Shown: positions 44,922 through 54,437, counted from the stretch's first letter. The stretch is DNA of 64,000 nt from Algoriphagus oliviformis (GCF_017254915.1 NZ_JAFKCT010000008.1:213771-277770), one strand, 5' to 3'. Made by a program: numbers and translations. Notes: generated by a model not told the origin, from the letters alone.

Positions 44922-45113
44922 TTCACGGCGTCCAAAAACGCTCCCAGCCAAAGCAAAAAGCTGTCCCCCTACCGCCTAGCCAAAATATCGAAAATCACAA
45001 ACTAAAAAAATAACGGAAAGCTGATTTCGGAATATTTCCAGAAAATCTCCTTGCGGTAGAAGCAGACGGGGATTTCTTCCCGTCAGGATAGAGACATTCC
45101 CTATCTTGCCGCC

Positions 45114-45581
45114 ATGACTTTACGCCTGGTTTTTCGCCTTTTCTTTTTCCTGCTTTTTGCATCGGCTCTTTTTTCCTGTACTACCTGCGGCAATGCGGAC
45201 ATCCCTATATCCAAGTTTGATTTTGAGTTTGCCGTGGTGGATGCCGAGACGGGCGAGAATCTGATCTCAGGGGATTCGCCCCAGCTCGATCCCCAGGGCT
45301 TTGCGCTCTACAGCATGCGGGGGACGGAGCGGATACCCCACGAGCTGTATGTGTACCCACCGGAGTCTTTCTCGGGAGACCAAGTCATCCGGGCGGATAT
45401 CCGCGGCGTCCACGTGGACCTCTACCTGGCCTATCCCGATGGCAAAGTGGATACCTTGCAGGCATTTTTCTCCGCTCACGAAACCGAATGCTGGGGCAGG
45501 GTGGACACCCTGCTGGAGCTCGTCCGCAACGGGTCGGAGTCCTTTACAGATATGTATTCCGTGCTGCGGTTTCGCTACTAG
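45114..45581 (+). CDS. Hypothetical lipoprotein
   Basis: 155 residues with a hydrophobic signal ending in ALFSC (Cys22), then a beta-rich mature part (FEFAVVDAETGENL, HVDLYLAYPDGKVDTL) resembling a small carbohydrate-binding or transthyretin-like domain, without a recognised family. Read on its own, 32 nt from the convergent GMC gene. Confidence 0.6.
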   Translation: MTLRLVFRLFFFLLFASALFSCTTCGNADIPISKFDFEFAVVDAETGENLISGDSPQLDPQGFALYSMRGTERIPHELYVYPPESFSGDQVIRADIRGVHVDLYLAYPDGKVDTLQAFFSAHETECWGRVDTLLELVRNGSESFTDMYSVLRFRY

Positions 45582-45613
45582 CCTATCCGAAGGCGCCCCG
45601 CTTCCCCCCTCGA

Positions 45614-47305
45614 TCAGCTGATATTCCCCTTCTTCAGTTCTTTTACCGCATAGTCCACCGCCCGCGCGGTTAGGGCCATGTAGGTGATGGAGGGGTTTTG
45701 CGTGCCGGTGGAGGTCATGGCCGCCCCGTCGGTCACAAATACGTTGGGTGCATAGTGCATCTGGTTGTAGCCGTTGAGCAGAGAGGTTTGGGGATCCCGC
45801 CCCATGCGCACGCCGCCCATCTCGTGGATGTCCAGACCGGGGGCCTGGCCACTGTCCGACTTGCGGATACGAGTGCAGCCAGCCTTGGTGAGCATCTCCT
45901 CCCCTTGCTGGAGAAAGTCCTGGAGCAGCTTTTCGTCGTTGTCATCGTAGCCTACCTGGATATCGAGCAGGGGCACGCCCCACTCGTCCTTGCGGTCTGG
46001 GCTTAGGGAAACCCGGTTGGACTCCTTGGGGATGGTCTCCCCCTGCATCATCATGTACACCGACCAAGGGCCAAGCTCGCTGTTGGCTTCCTTGAAGTCC
46101 GCACCCAAGGGCATGTCCCGCTGGCTTCCCCAGCCTGCCCTTCCCGCGGTGTAAAAGGACATGTATCCCCGGAGAAAATCCGTCTCCTGCCGCTTCACGT
46201 TGCGGAAGTTGGGAAGCATGACCGCCGTGGGGCGGCGTCCAAAATAGGTCTTGTCTTCGAAGCCCTCGAATCCCGCACTGAGCGAACCCCGATAGTTGTG
46301 AAAGGCGATGTACTTGCCCAAAATGCCATGCTCGTTTCCCATGCCCTCCGGAAATCGCCTGGAGGTGGAGTTGAGCAGGATGAGGTTGGTATTGAGGCAG
46401 GCTGCGTTGAGGAAGATCAGCGGGGCAAAGTACTCCTTGGCCTCTTTGGTCAGTCTATCCACCACGCGGACACCGGTGGCTTTCCCCTTCTCCTCGTCCC
46501 AAATCAGGGAATGGACCACCGAGTCGGGACGGAGCGTGAGATTGCCGGTGAGGGCGGCGGTAGGCAGCGTGGACGAGTTGGAGCTGAAGTATCCCCCAAA
46601 CGGGCAGCCGCGATAGCACTGGTTTCGCGCCATGCACTTCCCCCGGCCCTGCGCCAGATGCTGGGCTTGGGGCTCGGTGAGGTGGGCGCAGCGCCCGATG
46701 ATAAAGCGCCGATCCCCATAGGCATCGAGGATGCGTTTTTGGATTTCCTTTTCCACACAGTTCATCTCCCAAGCCGGCAAAAACTCCCCATCGGGCAGGG
46801 TATCCAGGCCCTCATAGCTTCCGGAGATCCCGACGAAGCGCTCCACATGGCTGTACCAAGGGGCGATATCCTCGTATCGGATCGGCCAGTCCACCGCAAA
46901 ACCGTCCCTTGCAGGCCCCTCGAAATCATACCTGGACCAGCGCTGCGTCTGCCGCGCCCAGATCAGGGACTTGCCCCCGACCTGATAGCCCCGGATCCAG
47001 TCAAAAGGCTTGGACTGGATGTAGGGATGCTCCGAATCCTTGACAAAAAAATGTGCGGTATCCTCCTGGTAGGCGTAACAGCGGTTGGCGATGGGATTGG
47101 CCTGGCGGTCCGCCAGCGTGCGCTGGTTTCGGTGGGGCATCTCCCAAGCCGGGCTGGTCATGGTCGGATAGTCTTTCAGGTGCTCCACCTGCCTGCCCCG
47201 CTCTAGCACAAGGGTTTTGAGGCCTTTTTCACAGAGCTCCTTGGCGGCCCAACCTCCCGAGATACCCGATCCCACCACGATGGCGTCAAACTGGTTTGAT
47301 TTCAT
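45614..47305 (-). CDS. GMC-family oxidoreductase (second copy)
   Basis: 563 residues from ATG 47305 (MKSNQFDAIVVGSG). FAD motif GSGISGGWAAKELCEKG, the TQRWSRYDF pocket segment, the Cys cluster MARNQCYRGCPFGG, and the C-terminal HEMGGVRMGRDPQTSLLNG and VFVTDGAAMTSTGTQNPS GMC signatures, with the catalytic His in HEMGG. It is related to the copy at 16008 but lacks an N-terminal Tat motif and an adjacent subunit-3 gene, so it may work alone or with partners elsewhere. Upstream in-frame ATG 47365 adds residues of poor coding character. Confidence 0.9.
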   Translation of the reverse strand: MKSNQFDAIVVGSGISGGWAAKELCEKGLKTLVLERGRQVEHLKDYPTMTSPAWEMPHRNQRTLADRQANPIANRCYAYQEDTAHFFVKDSEHPYIQSKPFDWIRGYQVGGKSLIWARQTQRWSRYDFEGPARDGFAVDWPIRYEDIAPWYSHVERFVGISGSYEGLDTLPDGEFLPAWEMNCVEKEIQKRILDAYGDRRFIIGRCAHLTEPQAQHLAQGRGKCMARNQCYRGCPFGGYFSSNSSTLPTAALTGNLTLRPDSVVHSLIWDEEKGKATGVRVVDRLTKEAKEYFAPLIFLNAACLNTNLILLNSTSRRFPEGMGNEHGILGKYIAFHNYRGSLSAGFEGFEDKTYFGRRPTAVMLPNFRNVKRQETDFLRGYMSFYTAGRAGWGSQRDMPLGADFKEANSELGPWSVYMMMQGETIPKESNRVSLSPDRKDEWGVPLLDIQVGYDDNDEKLLQDFLQQGEEMLTKAGCTRIRKSDSGQAPGLDIHEMGGVRMGRDPQTSLLNGYNQMHYAPNVFVTDGAAMTSTGTQNPSITYMALTARAVDYAVKELKKGNIS

Positions 47306-47469
47306 GGGAGGAAAATAGAAAGTGAAAACCGGACTTCCACGGCTTTTGGCCGATTGAGCTGACAATTTCTATCAGCGGCTTTTTTGAACCAAGACCTATT
47401 TCTCGGAAACCAGCTTGGAGAAAAGCCCGAATCAAAACTATCTTATCCCAAATCCGATTAAATTTCTAG

Positions 47470-48258
47470 ATGCGCTGGATTCTGATCGTAATACTCACTT
47501 TTTTACTAGGCCAAAGCTTCGCCCAGGAAGCACCCGAAACGCTTGTCCGCCTCAACCGACACTATTTCGAGATCGCTCCCGAGGACACCATCAATCATGT
47601 CTATAATAAACTGGTGTCGCCGCTGGGCAATTCGGCGAGGCTGGAGCGGATCTACACCCTCGACCAGCGCCTCCGCCGAGTCATCCTGACCAAGCATACG
47701 AGATATGAAGACCTAGACCGCGTGACCGAGCAATTTGACGACTACGGCAACTTGGAATGGAGAAGGGCCGAAAGCCTCCTCGTTCCAAAATTCTCCACTC
47801 AATACTTCTTCGATGGGCAAGTAGTTGCACAGGTGCTTTCTGACAACAGACATCTCTTTCATATCACCAGAAACGGGGAGAATAAAGCCACTGCGAAGCC
47901 TGTCAACGACTTTGACCCGCAATTCAACGGCCTTAAAAAAGACTGGTATGAGTTTGTATCCAAAAACATCAAGCTTAGCACAAAGCTCTATCCAGAAAAG
48001 GCTGAGGACTATTGGATTGCGGTATTGGTCAGTGAACATGGCCTCGTAGAAAAGATCGAGTGGGCCAATCCAATGGACGGAAATCCCAAGGTCGCCAAGC
48101 AATATCTCCGGGTCGTTGAACTATGGGGCAACAACTTTTCCCCTGCCCTAGACCACTACGGCCGTCCCCTCACCAAGTGGCTGTTGATCCCCTTTACCGT
48201 AAAGGGAAGAACCAGATACCCGGTCCAGGTTTTTGACCCGGAATTCTACTACCCTTAG
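47470..48258 (+). CDS. Secreted TonB-C-like protein, paralogue 1
   Basis: 262 residues with a signal peptide (cut near FAQEA). An N-terminal domain with MORN/YwqK-like beta elements (EQFDDYGNLEWRRAE) and a C-terminal region resembling the TonB C-terminal domain: WIAVLVSEHGLVEKIEWANP, then KQYLRVVELWGNNFSPALD, then a GRPLTKWLLIPFTVKG end. There is no membrane helix or Pro-rich stalk, so it is not a TonB energy transducer. Most divergent member of a three-gene tandem family, ~40-50 percent alike by eye to the next two in the middle region but nearly identical in a C-terminal block. Confidence 0.7.
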   Translation: MRWILIVILTFLLGQSFAQEAPETLVRLNRHYFEIAPEDTINHVYNKLVSPLGNSARLERIYTLDQRLRRVILTKHTRYEDLDRVTEQFDDYGNLEWRRAESLLVPKFSTQYFFDGQVVAQVLSDNRHLFHITRNGENKATAKPVNDFDPQFNGLKKDWYEFVSKNIKLSTKLYPEKAEDYWIAVLVSEHGLVEKIEWANPMDGNPKVAKQYLRVVELWGNNFSPALDHYGRPLTKWLLIPFTVKGRTRYPVQVFDPEFYYP

Positions 48259-48344
48259 GCCCATGAAGCTAGTTTTTCCGAGTACCGGATTTGAGTTTCC
48301 GAAAGCCCATCCTATATTTTGACAAATTAGTTTGACTAGTCCCT

Positions 48345-49139
48345 ATGCGTCTTTTTTTGTTTTTGCTTTGCTGTCCTGTCGCTATCCCCATTTTTGCGCA
48401 ACAACCCTCCGAGTCCGAAACGCGGATACGTCTGAACCGTCACTTTTTCGAGATCGCGGCCGAAGACACGGCCAGCCATGTGTATGACAAGCTGGTTTCC
48501 TTTTCGGCGGACTCGACCAAGCTGGAGCGGATATTCACCCGGGAGGGACAAGTTCAGCGTGTCGTGATGACCCAGCCGCCCAGGGAAGAATACTACGAAC
48601 GGGTCACCGACCAATACAATGAATACCATGAGCTGGAATGGAGAAAAACCGAAAACCTCCACAACGGAAAGTTCCTGACCGTGTACTATTTTGACGGCAA
48701 GGTCGTCGGCCAAGTACTGTCGGATTCCACTACGCTGTATCACGTCGCCAGAAACGGGGAATCCGAGCCCACACAGCAAAACTTCAACGATTTTGAGCCG
48801 CAGATCGCAGTCCCTACGGCCGAGTGGCATGAGTTTCTCTTTGACAACCTCCGACTTAGCACCGGCATCCGCACGGACCAGCCGCAGATCTTTTGGATCG
48901 CCATCCTGGTCGATGAGCATGGAATGGCGGAACAGATCGAGTGGGCCAACCCGCTGGGTGGAAACCCCAAGGTCGCCAAGCAATATCTCCGGGTGGTCAG
49001 GCTCTGGGGCAACAACTACACGCCGGCGCTGGATTCATTTGGAAATCCCGTCGCCAAGTGGCTGATGATTCCCTTTCGGGTGGAAAGGGCCATGAGAGGT
49101 ACCACCAAACCCATTATGATCTACAGCGATTTTAACTGA
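48345..49139 (+). CDS. Secreted TonB-C-like protein, paralogue 2
   Basis: 264 residues, same build as paralogue 1: signal peptide (ending near FAQQP), middle domain with RVTDQYNEYHELEWRKTENL, and TonB-C-like end LDSFGNPVAKWLMIPFRV. The middle block (48561-48680) is nearly identical in DNA to paralogue 3, while the C-terminal block around 48961-49020 is nearly identical to paralogue 1. The mosaic pattern indicates gene conversion. Confidence 0.7.
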   Translation: MRLFLFLLCCPVAIPIFAQQPSESETRIRLNRHFFEIAAEDTASHVYDKLVSFSADSTKLERIFTREGQVQRVVMTQPPREEYYERVTDQYNEYHELEWRKTENLHNGKFLTVYYFDGKVVGQVLSDSTTLYHVARNGESEPTQQNFNDFEPQIAVPTAEWHEFLFDNLRLSTGIRTDQPQIFWIAILVDEHGMAEQIEWANPLGGNPKVAKQYLRVVRLWGNNYTPALDSFGNPVAKWLMIPFRVERAMRGTTKPIMIYSDFN

Positions 49140-49191
49140 TGGGCAAACGCAGACTATCAGCAAACCCGGACATTCCCATCGACTTCCAACT

Positions 49192-49989
49192 ATGAATTGG
49201 CCTTTCTTTTTTCTCCTTTTTACCCTAGCTATCCCTAGCGCCTTTTCCCAAGAAACCCCAGCCAGGGAAGTCCCGATCCCCCTCAACCGCCATTACTTCA
49301 AGGTTGCCCCCGGGGACTCCGCCCAGCATGTGTACGACCTACTGGTGTCCTATGCCGCGGACTCGGCCAAGCTGGAGCGGATCTTGACGCGGGATGGGCG
49401 AGTGCACCGCGTCGTGATGACCCAGCCGCCCAGGGAAGAATACCACGAACGGGTCACCGACCAATACAACGAATACCAGGAGCTGGAATGGAGAAAAACC
49501 GAAAACCTGCACAACGGGAAGTTTTTGACCCTCTATTATTTTGACAACGAGGCGGTCGGGCAGGTGCTGGCAGACTCCGACAGCAGCTTCCAGATCGCCA
49601 GAAATGGCACAAAAGATCCCATCGCGCAAGGCTTCAACGACTTCGAGCCCCGAATCGTGGGCGACACGGAGCAATGGCAGCAGTTTGCCTTCAAAAACTT
49701 CCGCCTGAGCGCCAAGCTCTATCCCAAAGAACCCGTCCTATTCTGGGTGGCCGTCTTGGTCAACTCCCATGGGATGGTGGAAAAGGTCGAATGGGCCAAT
49801 CCCAGCGAGGAAAACCGCAAAGCGGCGGCGCAGTTTGTGCGGGTGGTGCAGCTCTGGGGCAACAACTTCCACCCGGCCTTGGACTCCTTTGGACAGCCTG
49901 TTTCAAAATGGCTGATGATCCCCTTCGTGTTCGGTGGAGGTGTAGAGCTGATGATCAAAGCCGAAGCCATTGGTTTCTTCCGGCTTTGA
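49192..49989 (+). CDS. Secreted TonB-C-like protein, paralogue 3
   Basis: 265 residues with a signal peptide (ending near AFSQE). Middle block RVTDQYNEYQELEWRKTENL is nearly identical to paralogue 2 at DNA level (49411-49530), but the C-terminal half has its own residues (EENRKAAAQFVRVVQLWGNN, SKWLMIPFVFGG). No catalytic residues; probably an extracytoplasmic binding or immunity-type protein. 86 nt upstream of the EEP gene's TTG start. Confidence 0.7.
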   Translation: MNWPFFFLLFTLAIPSAFSQETPAREVPIPLNRHYFKVAPGDSAQHVYDLLVSYAADSAKLERILTRDGRVHRVVMTQPPREEYHERVTDQYNEYQELEWRKTENLHNGKFLTLYYFDNEAVGQVLADSDSSFQIARNGTKDPIAQGFNDFEPRIVGDTEQWQQFAFKNFRLSAKLYPKEPVLFWVAVLVNSHGMVEKVEWANPSEENRKAAAQFVRVVQLWGNNFHPALDSFGQPVSKWLMIPFVFGGGVELMIKAEAIGFFRL

Positions 49990-50074
49990 AAAAAAATGGA
50001 GACTAGGGGTAAAAAAACAGCACAATCCTTGATCGAAATGGTTTAATTTCCAACACCATCCAACTTCAAGAACC

Positions 50075-51127
50075 TTGCTGACCGGTCTGAGTGCCTTCTT
50101 TTTTCTCTCCTCCTACATCCCCCTGATCAAGCTGGACTACTGGTGGATCAGGATTTTTGACTATCCCCGCTTCCAAAAGCTGATCATCCATCTCTTGCTG
50201 ATCGCTGCCTGGTGGCTCTTTGGCGAGGACCGCACGGAAAACCTCCTCTGGACGGGACTGCTGGGGCTGGGCGCGCTGTACCTGTTTTTCCAGGTGGTGC
50301 CCTATACTTTCCTGGGGAAAAAGATGATCACCCGCGTGCCCTACGATCCCCAAAGAGGCATTCACCTGATGATAGGCAATGTGTACCAGTACAACCGGCA
50401 CTTCGAAAAAGCGCTGAGCCTCATCCGCCAGCGAGATCCGGACCTGGTCTTTCTGGTCGAGACAGACCAAGCCTGGGCCGATGCCCTGGTCCCACTGCAC
50501 GAGGTCTACCCCAACCGGATCTTGGCACCGCTGGAAAACACCTACGGCCTGGTGCTCTACTCCAAGCTGCCCATCGTGAAGCACAGCATCAACCATCTCG
50601 TGGACGAGGATATCCCCTCCGTGGAGCTGGATCTGAAGCTTAGAAACGGACAGATCATCACCGTCTACGCCATCCATCCCACGCCGCCGGTCCCTGGCGA
50701 GAATCCGACCAGCACCGACCGCGACGCGGAGATCCTGATCGTGGGCAAAAAGTCCAAGGAAAACCCCAAGCCCTCTCTGGTCATAGGCGACCTCAACGAC
50801 GTGGCTTGGAGCTATACCACCTCCCTGTTCCTCAAAATATCGGAAACCGCCGATCCCCGCCGAGGAAGGGGCTTCTTCAGCACCTTTCATGCGAAGGTGC
50901 CGCTTTTCCGCTGGCCTCTGGACCATGTCTTTCTTAGCAAGCACTTTGGCCTCTCCTCCATCAAAGTTCTCCGGGGCATAGGCTCCGACCACTTTCCCAT
51001 CGAGCTCAGAGCCACGCTGACCGCCGAAGACACGGCAGATACAGAGGATGCCAGCCCAGAGGAAGAGGTGGAGGCCAGGGCCAAGATCATCAAAGGCCAC
51101 GAAAACCAAAGAGCCGATCAGGATTGA
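50075..51127 (+). CDS. Membrane-anchored endonuclease/exonuclease/phosphatase protein
   Basis: 350 residues from a TTG start; no ATG exists in this frame before the stop at 50030-50032. Two to three N-terminal membrane helices (to about residue 85), then the EEP catalytic domain with all key residues: GNVYQYN (Asn), LVFLVETD (Glu), YAIHPTPP (His), IGDLND (Asp/Asn), PLDHVFLS (Asp) and GSDHFPIEL (the Asp-His pair). Related proteins hydrolyse phosphodiesters or phospholipid headgroups at the membrane; the active site should face the periplasm. Its last codons form one arm of the terminator, and its stop TGA lies inside it. Confidence 0.82.
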   Translation: MLTGLSAFFFLSSYIPLIKLDYWWIRIFDYPRFQKLIIHLLLIAAWWLFGEDRTENLLWTGLLGLGALYLFFQVVPYTFLGKKMITRVPYDPQRGIHLMIGNVYQYNRHFEKALSLIRQRDPDLVFLVETDQAWADALVPLHEVYPNRILAPLENTYGLVLYSKLPIVKHSINHLVDEDIPSVELDLKLRNGQIITVYAIHPTPPVPGENPTSTDRDAEILIVGKKSKENPKPSLVIGDLNDVAWSYTTSLFLKISETADPRRGRGFFSTFHAKVPLFRWPLDHVFLSKHFGLSSIKVLRGIGSDHFPIELRATLTAEDTADTEDASPEEEVEARAKIIKGHENQRADQD

Positions 51128-51144
51128 TCGGCTCTTTGGTTTTT
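51106..51144. terminator. Terminator containing a stop codon
   Basis: A perfect 15-bp stem, CCAAAGAGCCGATCA (51106-51120) against 51125-51139, loop GGAT, followed by TTTTT on the plus strand and preceded by AAAA, so usable from both sides. The EEP stop codon TGA (51125-51127) is part of the descending arm. Confidence 0.85.
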
Positions 51145-51266
51145 CCGGCGATTCCTCCAGCAAAGCATGGCGAAAAGCCCGGGATTGATGATTGGGTAGG
51201 CAGCGCCAGCTTTCATGCTTCAGCTTTCATACTCCAGCTTTCTCACTTCTTACTTCAGCTTTCCCT

Positions 51267-52247
51267 TTAGTTTCCCGCGGCTTTCTCTTCCGCTTTGGCT
51301 TTGCGCTTGAAGCCCTTCTTGAATGGCCAGGTGTACTCCAGCGCTTCCATGCCTTTGTTGAGGTTGTAGGTCGCGGAGTCGGTGTTTTCCAGCGTGCTCT
51401 TCAGCGTCTCCGCAAACTCGGGATCGTTGAGCAGCATACCCACCGAATTGTCGGTAGAATTCAGCTTATCCGCCACGCCTTGAAGCTGTATGGTCAGTTG
51501 CTCGGCATTGGCAGAGGTGGCGCTGAGGCTGGCCATGCTGGCCTTGAGCTCCTTCACGATCGTGGTATCGGTCACGAGGTCGTTGAAGAGGTAGCCTTTT
51601 TGGTTGAGCTTGGTGGTAAACTTACCCAGGTCGGCGACGACTTTGTTGGAGTTGGCAGCCGCACGGTCGAGGTTGGCCATGATGGCTTTGAAATTTTCCG
51701 CCAGCAGGGAGTCGGTCATTGCAGCTCCTACGATGCCCTTGCCTTCGGCTATCTTGCCGGTGAGCACCTTGAGGTTTTCGGTGATTTCCACCAGGTTTTC
51801 ATTGTTGACCTGCAGGGTCTCCATCATCTGGTCAGTATCCAGCGGCATCACGCCTTCCAGCCTATCCCCGTCTTCCACTTGGGGCACTTCGGTGCTGCCT
51901 CCGTAGATGACGATGATCTTGTTTCCGATGAGTCCGTCGGAGCTGATGGTGGCCTTGGAGTCTTTGCGGATAAATTCGACCACGGCCTCTTCCACGTTCA
52001 TCTCCACCTCGACTTGGGCGTCGCCGTAGAAGTTGATCTTTTTCACCGTTCCGATTTTCACACCCGAAAACCAGATGTTGTTGCCGATCTGCAGACCTCC
52101 GATGTCATCGAATACAGTTTTGAGCTGGATAGCCTTGACGAATTTCTTCTGCTGGCCACCCAGGGTCAGCACGCCGGTCACGAGGATCGCGATGCCGACA
52201 AACACAAAGATGCCAACTATGACAGATCTCTTATTTTCCCCTCTCAT
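51267..52247 (-). CDS. MlaD-like substrate-binding protein of a lipid ABC transporter
   Basis: 326 residues: N-terminal helix (VIVGIFVFVGIAILVTGVLTL), MCE domain from about 40-120 (FDDIGGLQIGNNIWFSGVKIGTVKKINF), then a long helical tail with coiled-coil features (DSLLAENFKAIMANLDRAAANS). MCE proteins form hexameric lipid-binding barrels on an Mla transporter. Starts by overlapping the ATPase stop codon (ATGA) at 52244-52247. The third gene of an E-F-D unit. Confidence 0.92.
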   Translation of the reverse strand: MRGENKRSVIVGIFVFVGIAILVTGVLTLGGQQKKFVKAIQLKTVFDDIGGLQIGNNIWFSGVKIGTVKKINFYGDAQVEVEMNVEEAVVEFIRKDSKATISSDGLIGNKIIVIYGGSTEVPQVEDGDRLEGVMPLDTDQMMETLQVNNENLVEITENLKVLTGKIAEGKGIVGAAMTDSLLAENFKAIMANLDRAAANSNKVVADLGKFTTKLNQKGYLFNDLVTDTTIVKELKASMASLSATSANAEQLTIQLQGVADKLNSTDNSVGMLLNDPEFAETLKSTLENTDSATYNLNKGMEALEYTWPFKKGFKRKAKAEEKAAGN

Positions 52248-53002
52248 GAGTTTATAAAATTATAGTCGTAGAATGATTTGATTCGCTCGTCTGTAGCCTC
52301 CGGAAACACCTCCTCGAAGGTTCCCACAGCCTTGAACTGGCCATCAAGCAATACGGCCATCCGGTCCCCGGTCTGCTTGGCGCAGGCCAGGTCGTGGGTG
52401 ATGACAATGGAGGAAGTCTTGTACCGCTCCCTCACTTCCAGAATGAGGCTGTTGATATCCCGGCAGGTGATGGGATCCAGACCCGCCGTGGGCTCGTCAT
52501 AGAGCATGATTTCGGGTTTGAGGATGAGGGTTCGCGCGACGCCGATCCGCTTCTTTTGCCCGCCGGAAAGCTCGGAAGGCATCTGATTGATCGTCTGGGG
52601 CAGGCCCACGCTGTCCAGCAGCTCCTCGATCCGCATATTGATTTCCTTGCGGGAAAGGTTTTTTTCGTTTCTTACCAGGGGAAACTCCATATTCTCCTTC
52701 ACCGTCATACTGTCGTAGAGGGCGGAGTTTTGGAAGGAAAAGCCAATCTTCAACCGCAGCTCATTGAGCTCCTTTTTGCCAAGCTTGGCCACTTCCTGCC
52801 CAAAGACCTTCATGCTGCCGGAATCCTGCTTGAGCAGGCCCACCATGATCTTGATCAAAACCGATTTGCCCGAACCCGACTTGCCCAGTACCACGAGGTT
52901 TTCCTCGCGAAACAAGTCCAAGTCCACGCCCTTCAACACATCGAGGTCTCCAAAGGACTTTTCCAGGTTGCGAATCTCAACTACTTTTTCTCTTGATTCC
53001 AT
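52244..53002 (-). CDS. MlaF-like ABC ATPase
   Basis: 252 residues: Walker A GKSGSGKSV (variant of GxxGxGKST, with Val), Q-loop and signature LSGGQKKRIGVARTL, Walker B IMLYDEPTAGLDP, H-loop VITHDL. Energises intermembrane phospholipid movement with MlaE/MlaD. Three nucleotides after the permease stop codon. Confidence 0.95.
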   Translation of the reverse strand: MESREKVVEIRNLEKSFGDLDVLKGVDLDLFREENLVVLGKSGSGKSVLIKIMVGLLKQDSGSMKVFGQEVAKLGKKELNELRLKIGFSFQNSALYDSMTVKENMEFPLVRNEKNLSRKEINMRIEELLDSVGLPQTINQMPSELSGGQKKRIGVARTLILKPEIMLYDEPTAGLDPITCRDINSLILEVRERYKTSSIVITHDLACAKQTGDRMAVLLDGQFKAVGTFEEVFPEATDERIKSFYDYNFINS

Positions 53003-53005
53003 AGC

Positions 53006-53803
53006 TTATATTCCCCGGATTGCGTTGACGATTTGCAGGACGAGCAGCTCCTCGATAAAAATCAGGAACATGGCCATGACGACCGCGGCATTGGCGGCAC
53101 GGCCCACGCCTTCGGTTCCCTTGGAGGAATTGTATCCCTTGTAGCAGCCGACTACCCCGATGGTGAAGCCAAAGAGCACCGACTTGAGCACTGAGGAGAT
53201 GATATCCAAAAAGGTGATGGCCTCAAAGACCTGCACAAAGAAGGTGGTCATGCTGACTTTCTCATTGGCATTGACGCTGAGAAAGGAGCCCATGAGCGCC
53301 ACAAAGTCCGTGTACATCACCAGCAGCGGGATCATCAGCGTGGTGGCCAATACCCGGGAAACGACGAGAAACTTAAACGGATTGGTCGCGGAGACCTCCA
53401 TCGCATCGATCTGCTCGGTCACCTTCATAGATCCGATCTCGGCACCGATGCTGGAGCCCACCTTTCCGGCGGCGATCAGCGCAGTGACCAGCGGCCCCAT
53501 AGCCCGTACCACGGCGATGGAGATCAGCGACGGCAACCAAGACGCCGCTCCAAACTCGCTCAGCGAAGGACGGGATTGGTTGGTAAACACGATCCCCACG
53601 ATAAACCCCGTGAGCGATATCAAGGGCAGCGACTCCACCCCTATCCGATAGCATTGGTGGATGACTTCCTTAAACTCGTATGGCGGCATAAACACTTCCT
53701 GAAAGAAGCGTCGGACAAAATTCCAGGCGTCCGCCAAACCCGTAAAAAACTTATCTATTTTTTTTGAAAGCAAGGGCTTTCTATCTCCCGATCCTTCGGC
53801 CAT
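53006..53803 (-). CDS. MlaE-like permease
   Basis: 265 residues, five or six membrane helices of the MlaE family, with the conserved G-rich block AAGKVGSSIGAEIGSMKVTEQIDAMEV. Start of the three-gene Mla operon. Maintains outer-membrane lipid asymmetry or imports lipids; other components (MlaA/B/C equivalents) are not in the window. Confidence 0.94.
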   Translation of the reverse strand: MAEGSGDRKPLLSKKIDKFFTGLADAWNFVRRFFQEVFMPPYEFKEVIHQCYRIGVESLPLISLTGFIVGIVFTNQSRPSLSEFGAASWLPSLISIAVVRAMGPLVTALIAAGKVGSSIGAEIGSMKVTEQIDAMEVSATNPFKFLVVSRVLATTLMIPLLVMYTDFVALMGSFLSVNANEKVSMTTFFVQVFEAITFLDIISSVLKSVLFGFTIGVVGCYKGYNSSKGTEGVGRAANAAVVMAMFLIFIEELLVLQIVNAIRGI

Positions 53804-54077
53804 AATTCTTTCAATCTATTCGATCAGCATGTTGTACTCGGCAAGTGCTACAAAGAAAACAAAATTAAAACCAACCCTTTCCTTCGCTGGTTTATTTTTT
53901 AGAAGCGGGAAAAACCCTCCTTAAGGCGTCCTCCTCACCCTGTCAAGGGTCGGAAAGCTAACAGGCCGGCAAGTCCGGAAGTTCGCAGCTGTGGCAATTT
54001 GCCCCATCGGGAAAAAACAACGAGGCCAAAAAGCCCCACAAAGAAAGTCACTGCGGATGCAGGGAAGGCCCGCCCGA

Positions 54078-54437
54078 CTAGCCGATCAGCGCCTCCAGCA
54101 TCTTCCAGTTTTCCTCCGAGATGGGCTTCTCGATGACCGCTTTTACCTGGTCGAAATTGGCTGCTTTGCGGCGGTCTTCCGGCGAGCAGCTGGCAGTGAC
54201 AAAGACGATGGGTGAGGACGATTTCGCCGCGAAACTTTCCACCCAATCCCATCCCGAGGAAGTCTCAAAATTGAGGTCCGAAAGGATCAGGTCGGGCTGG
54301 TGGTCCGCCAGCCAAGCGTCCAGAGCCTCGGGCTCACTGAAGACTTCGACAGAGCAGCCGGGGAGATAAATCTTGATCAACTTCTTCATCAGCAAATGCT
54401 GAATCCGATCATCGTCCAGGTACACGAGTTGGGCCAT
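54078..54437 (-). CDS. Single-domain response regulator
   Basis: 119 residues covering just a CheY-like receiver: acidic cluster LDDDR (8-11), phosphoacceptor Asp54 in LILSDLN, conserved Ser/Thr in VTASC and the Lys in IEKP. No output domain and no partner histidine kinase nearby, so it acts in a phosphorelay or by protein-protein contact. Upstream region is AT-rich. Confidence 0.92.
   Translation of the reverse strand: MAQLVYLDDDRIQHLLMKKLIKIYLPGCSVEVFSEPEALDAWLADHQPDLILSDLNFETSSGWDWVESFAAKSSSPIVFVTASCSPEDRRKAANFDQVKAVIEKPISEENWKMLEALIG

Noticed and set aside
47470..49989. TonB energy transducers
   Set aside because: They have a TonB-C-like end but no N-terminal inner-membrane helix or Pro-rich stalk; each has a cleavable-type signal peptide.
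50066..51163. A 365-residue open frame on the minus strand
   Set aside because: Antisense to the EEP gene, whose catalytic motifs are all present; the antisense frame has shadow composition.
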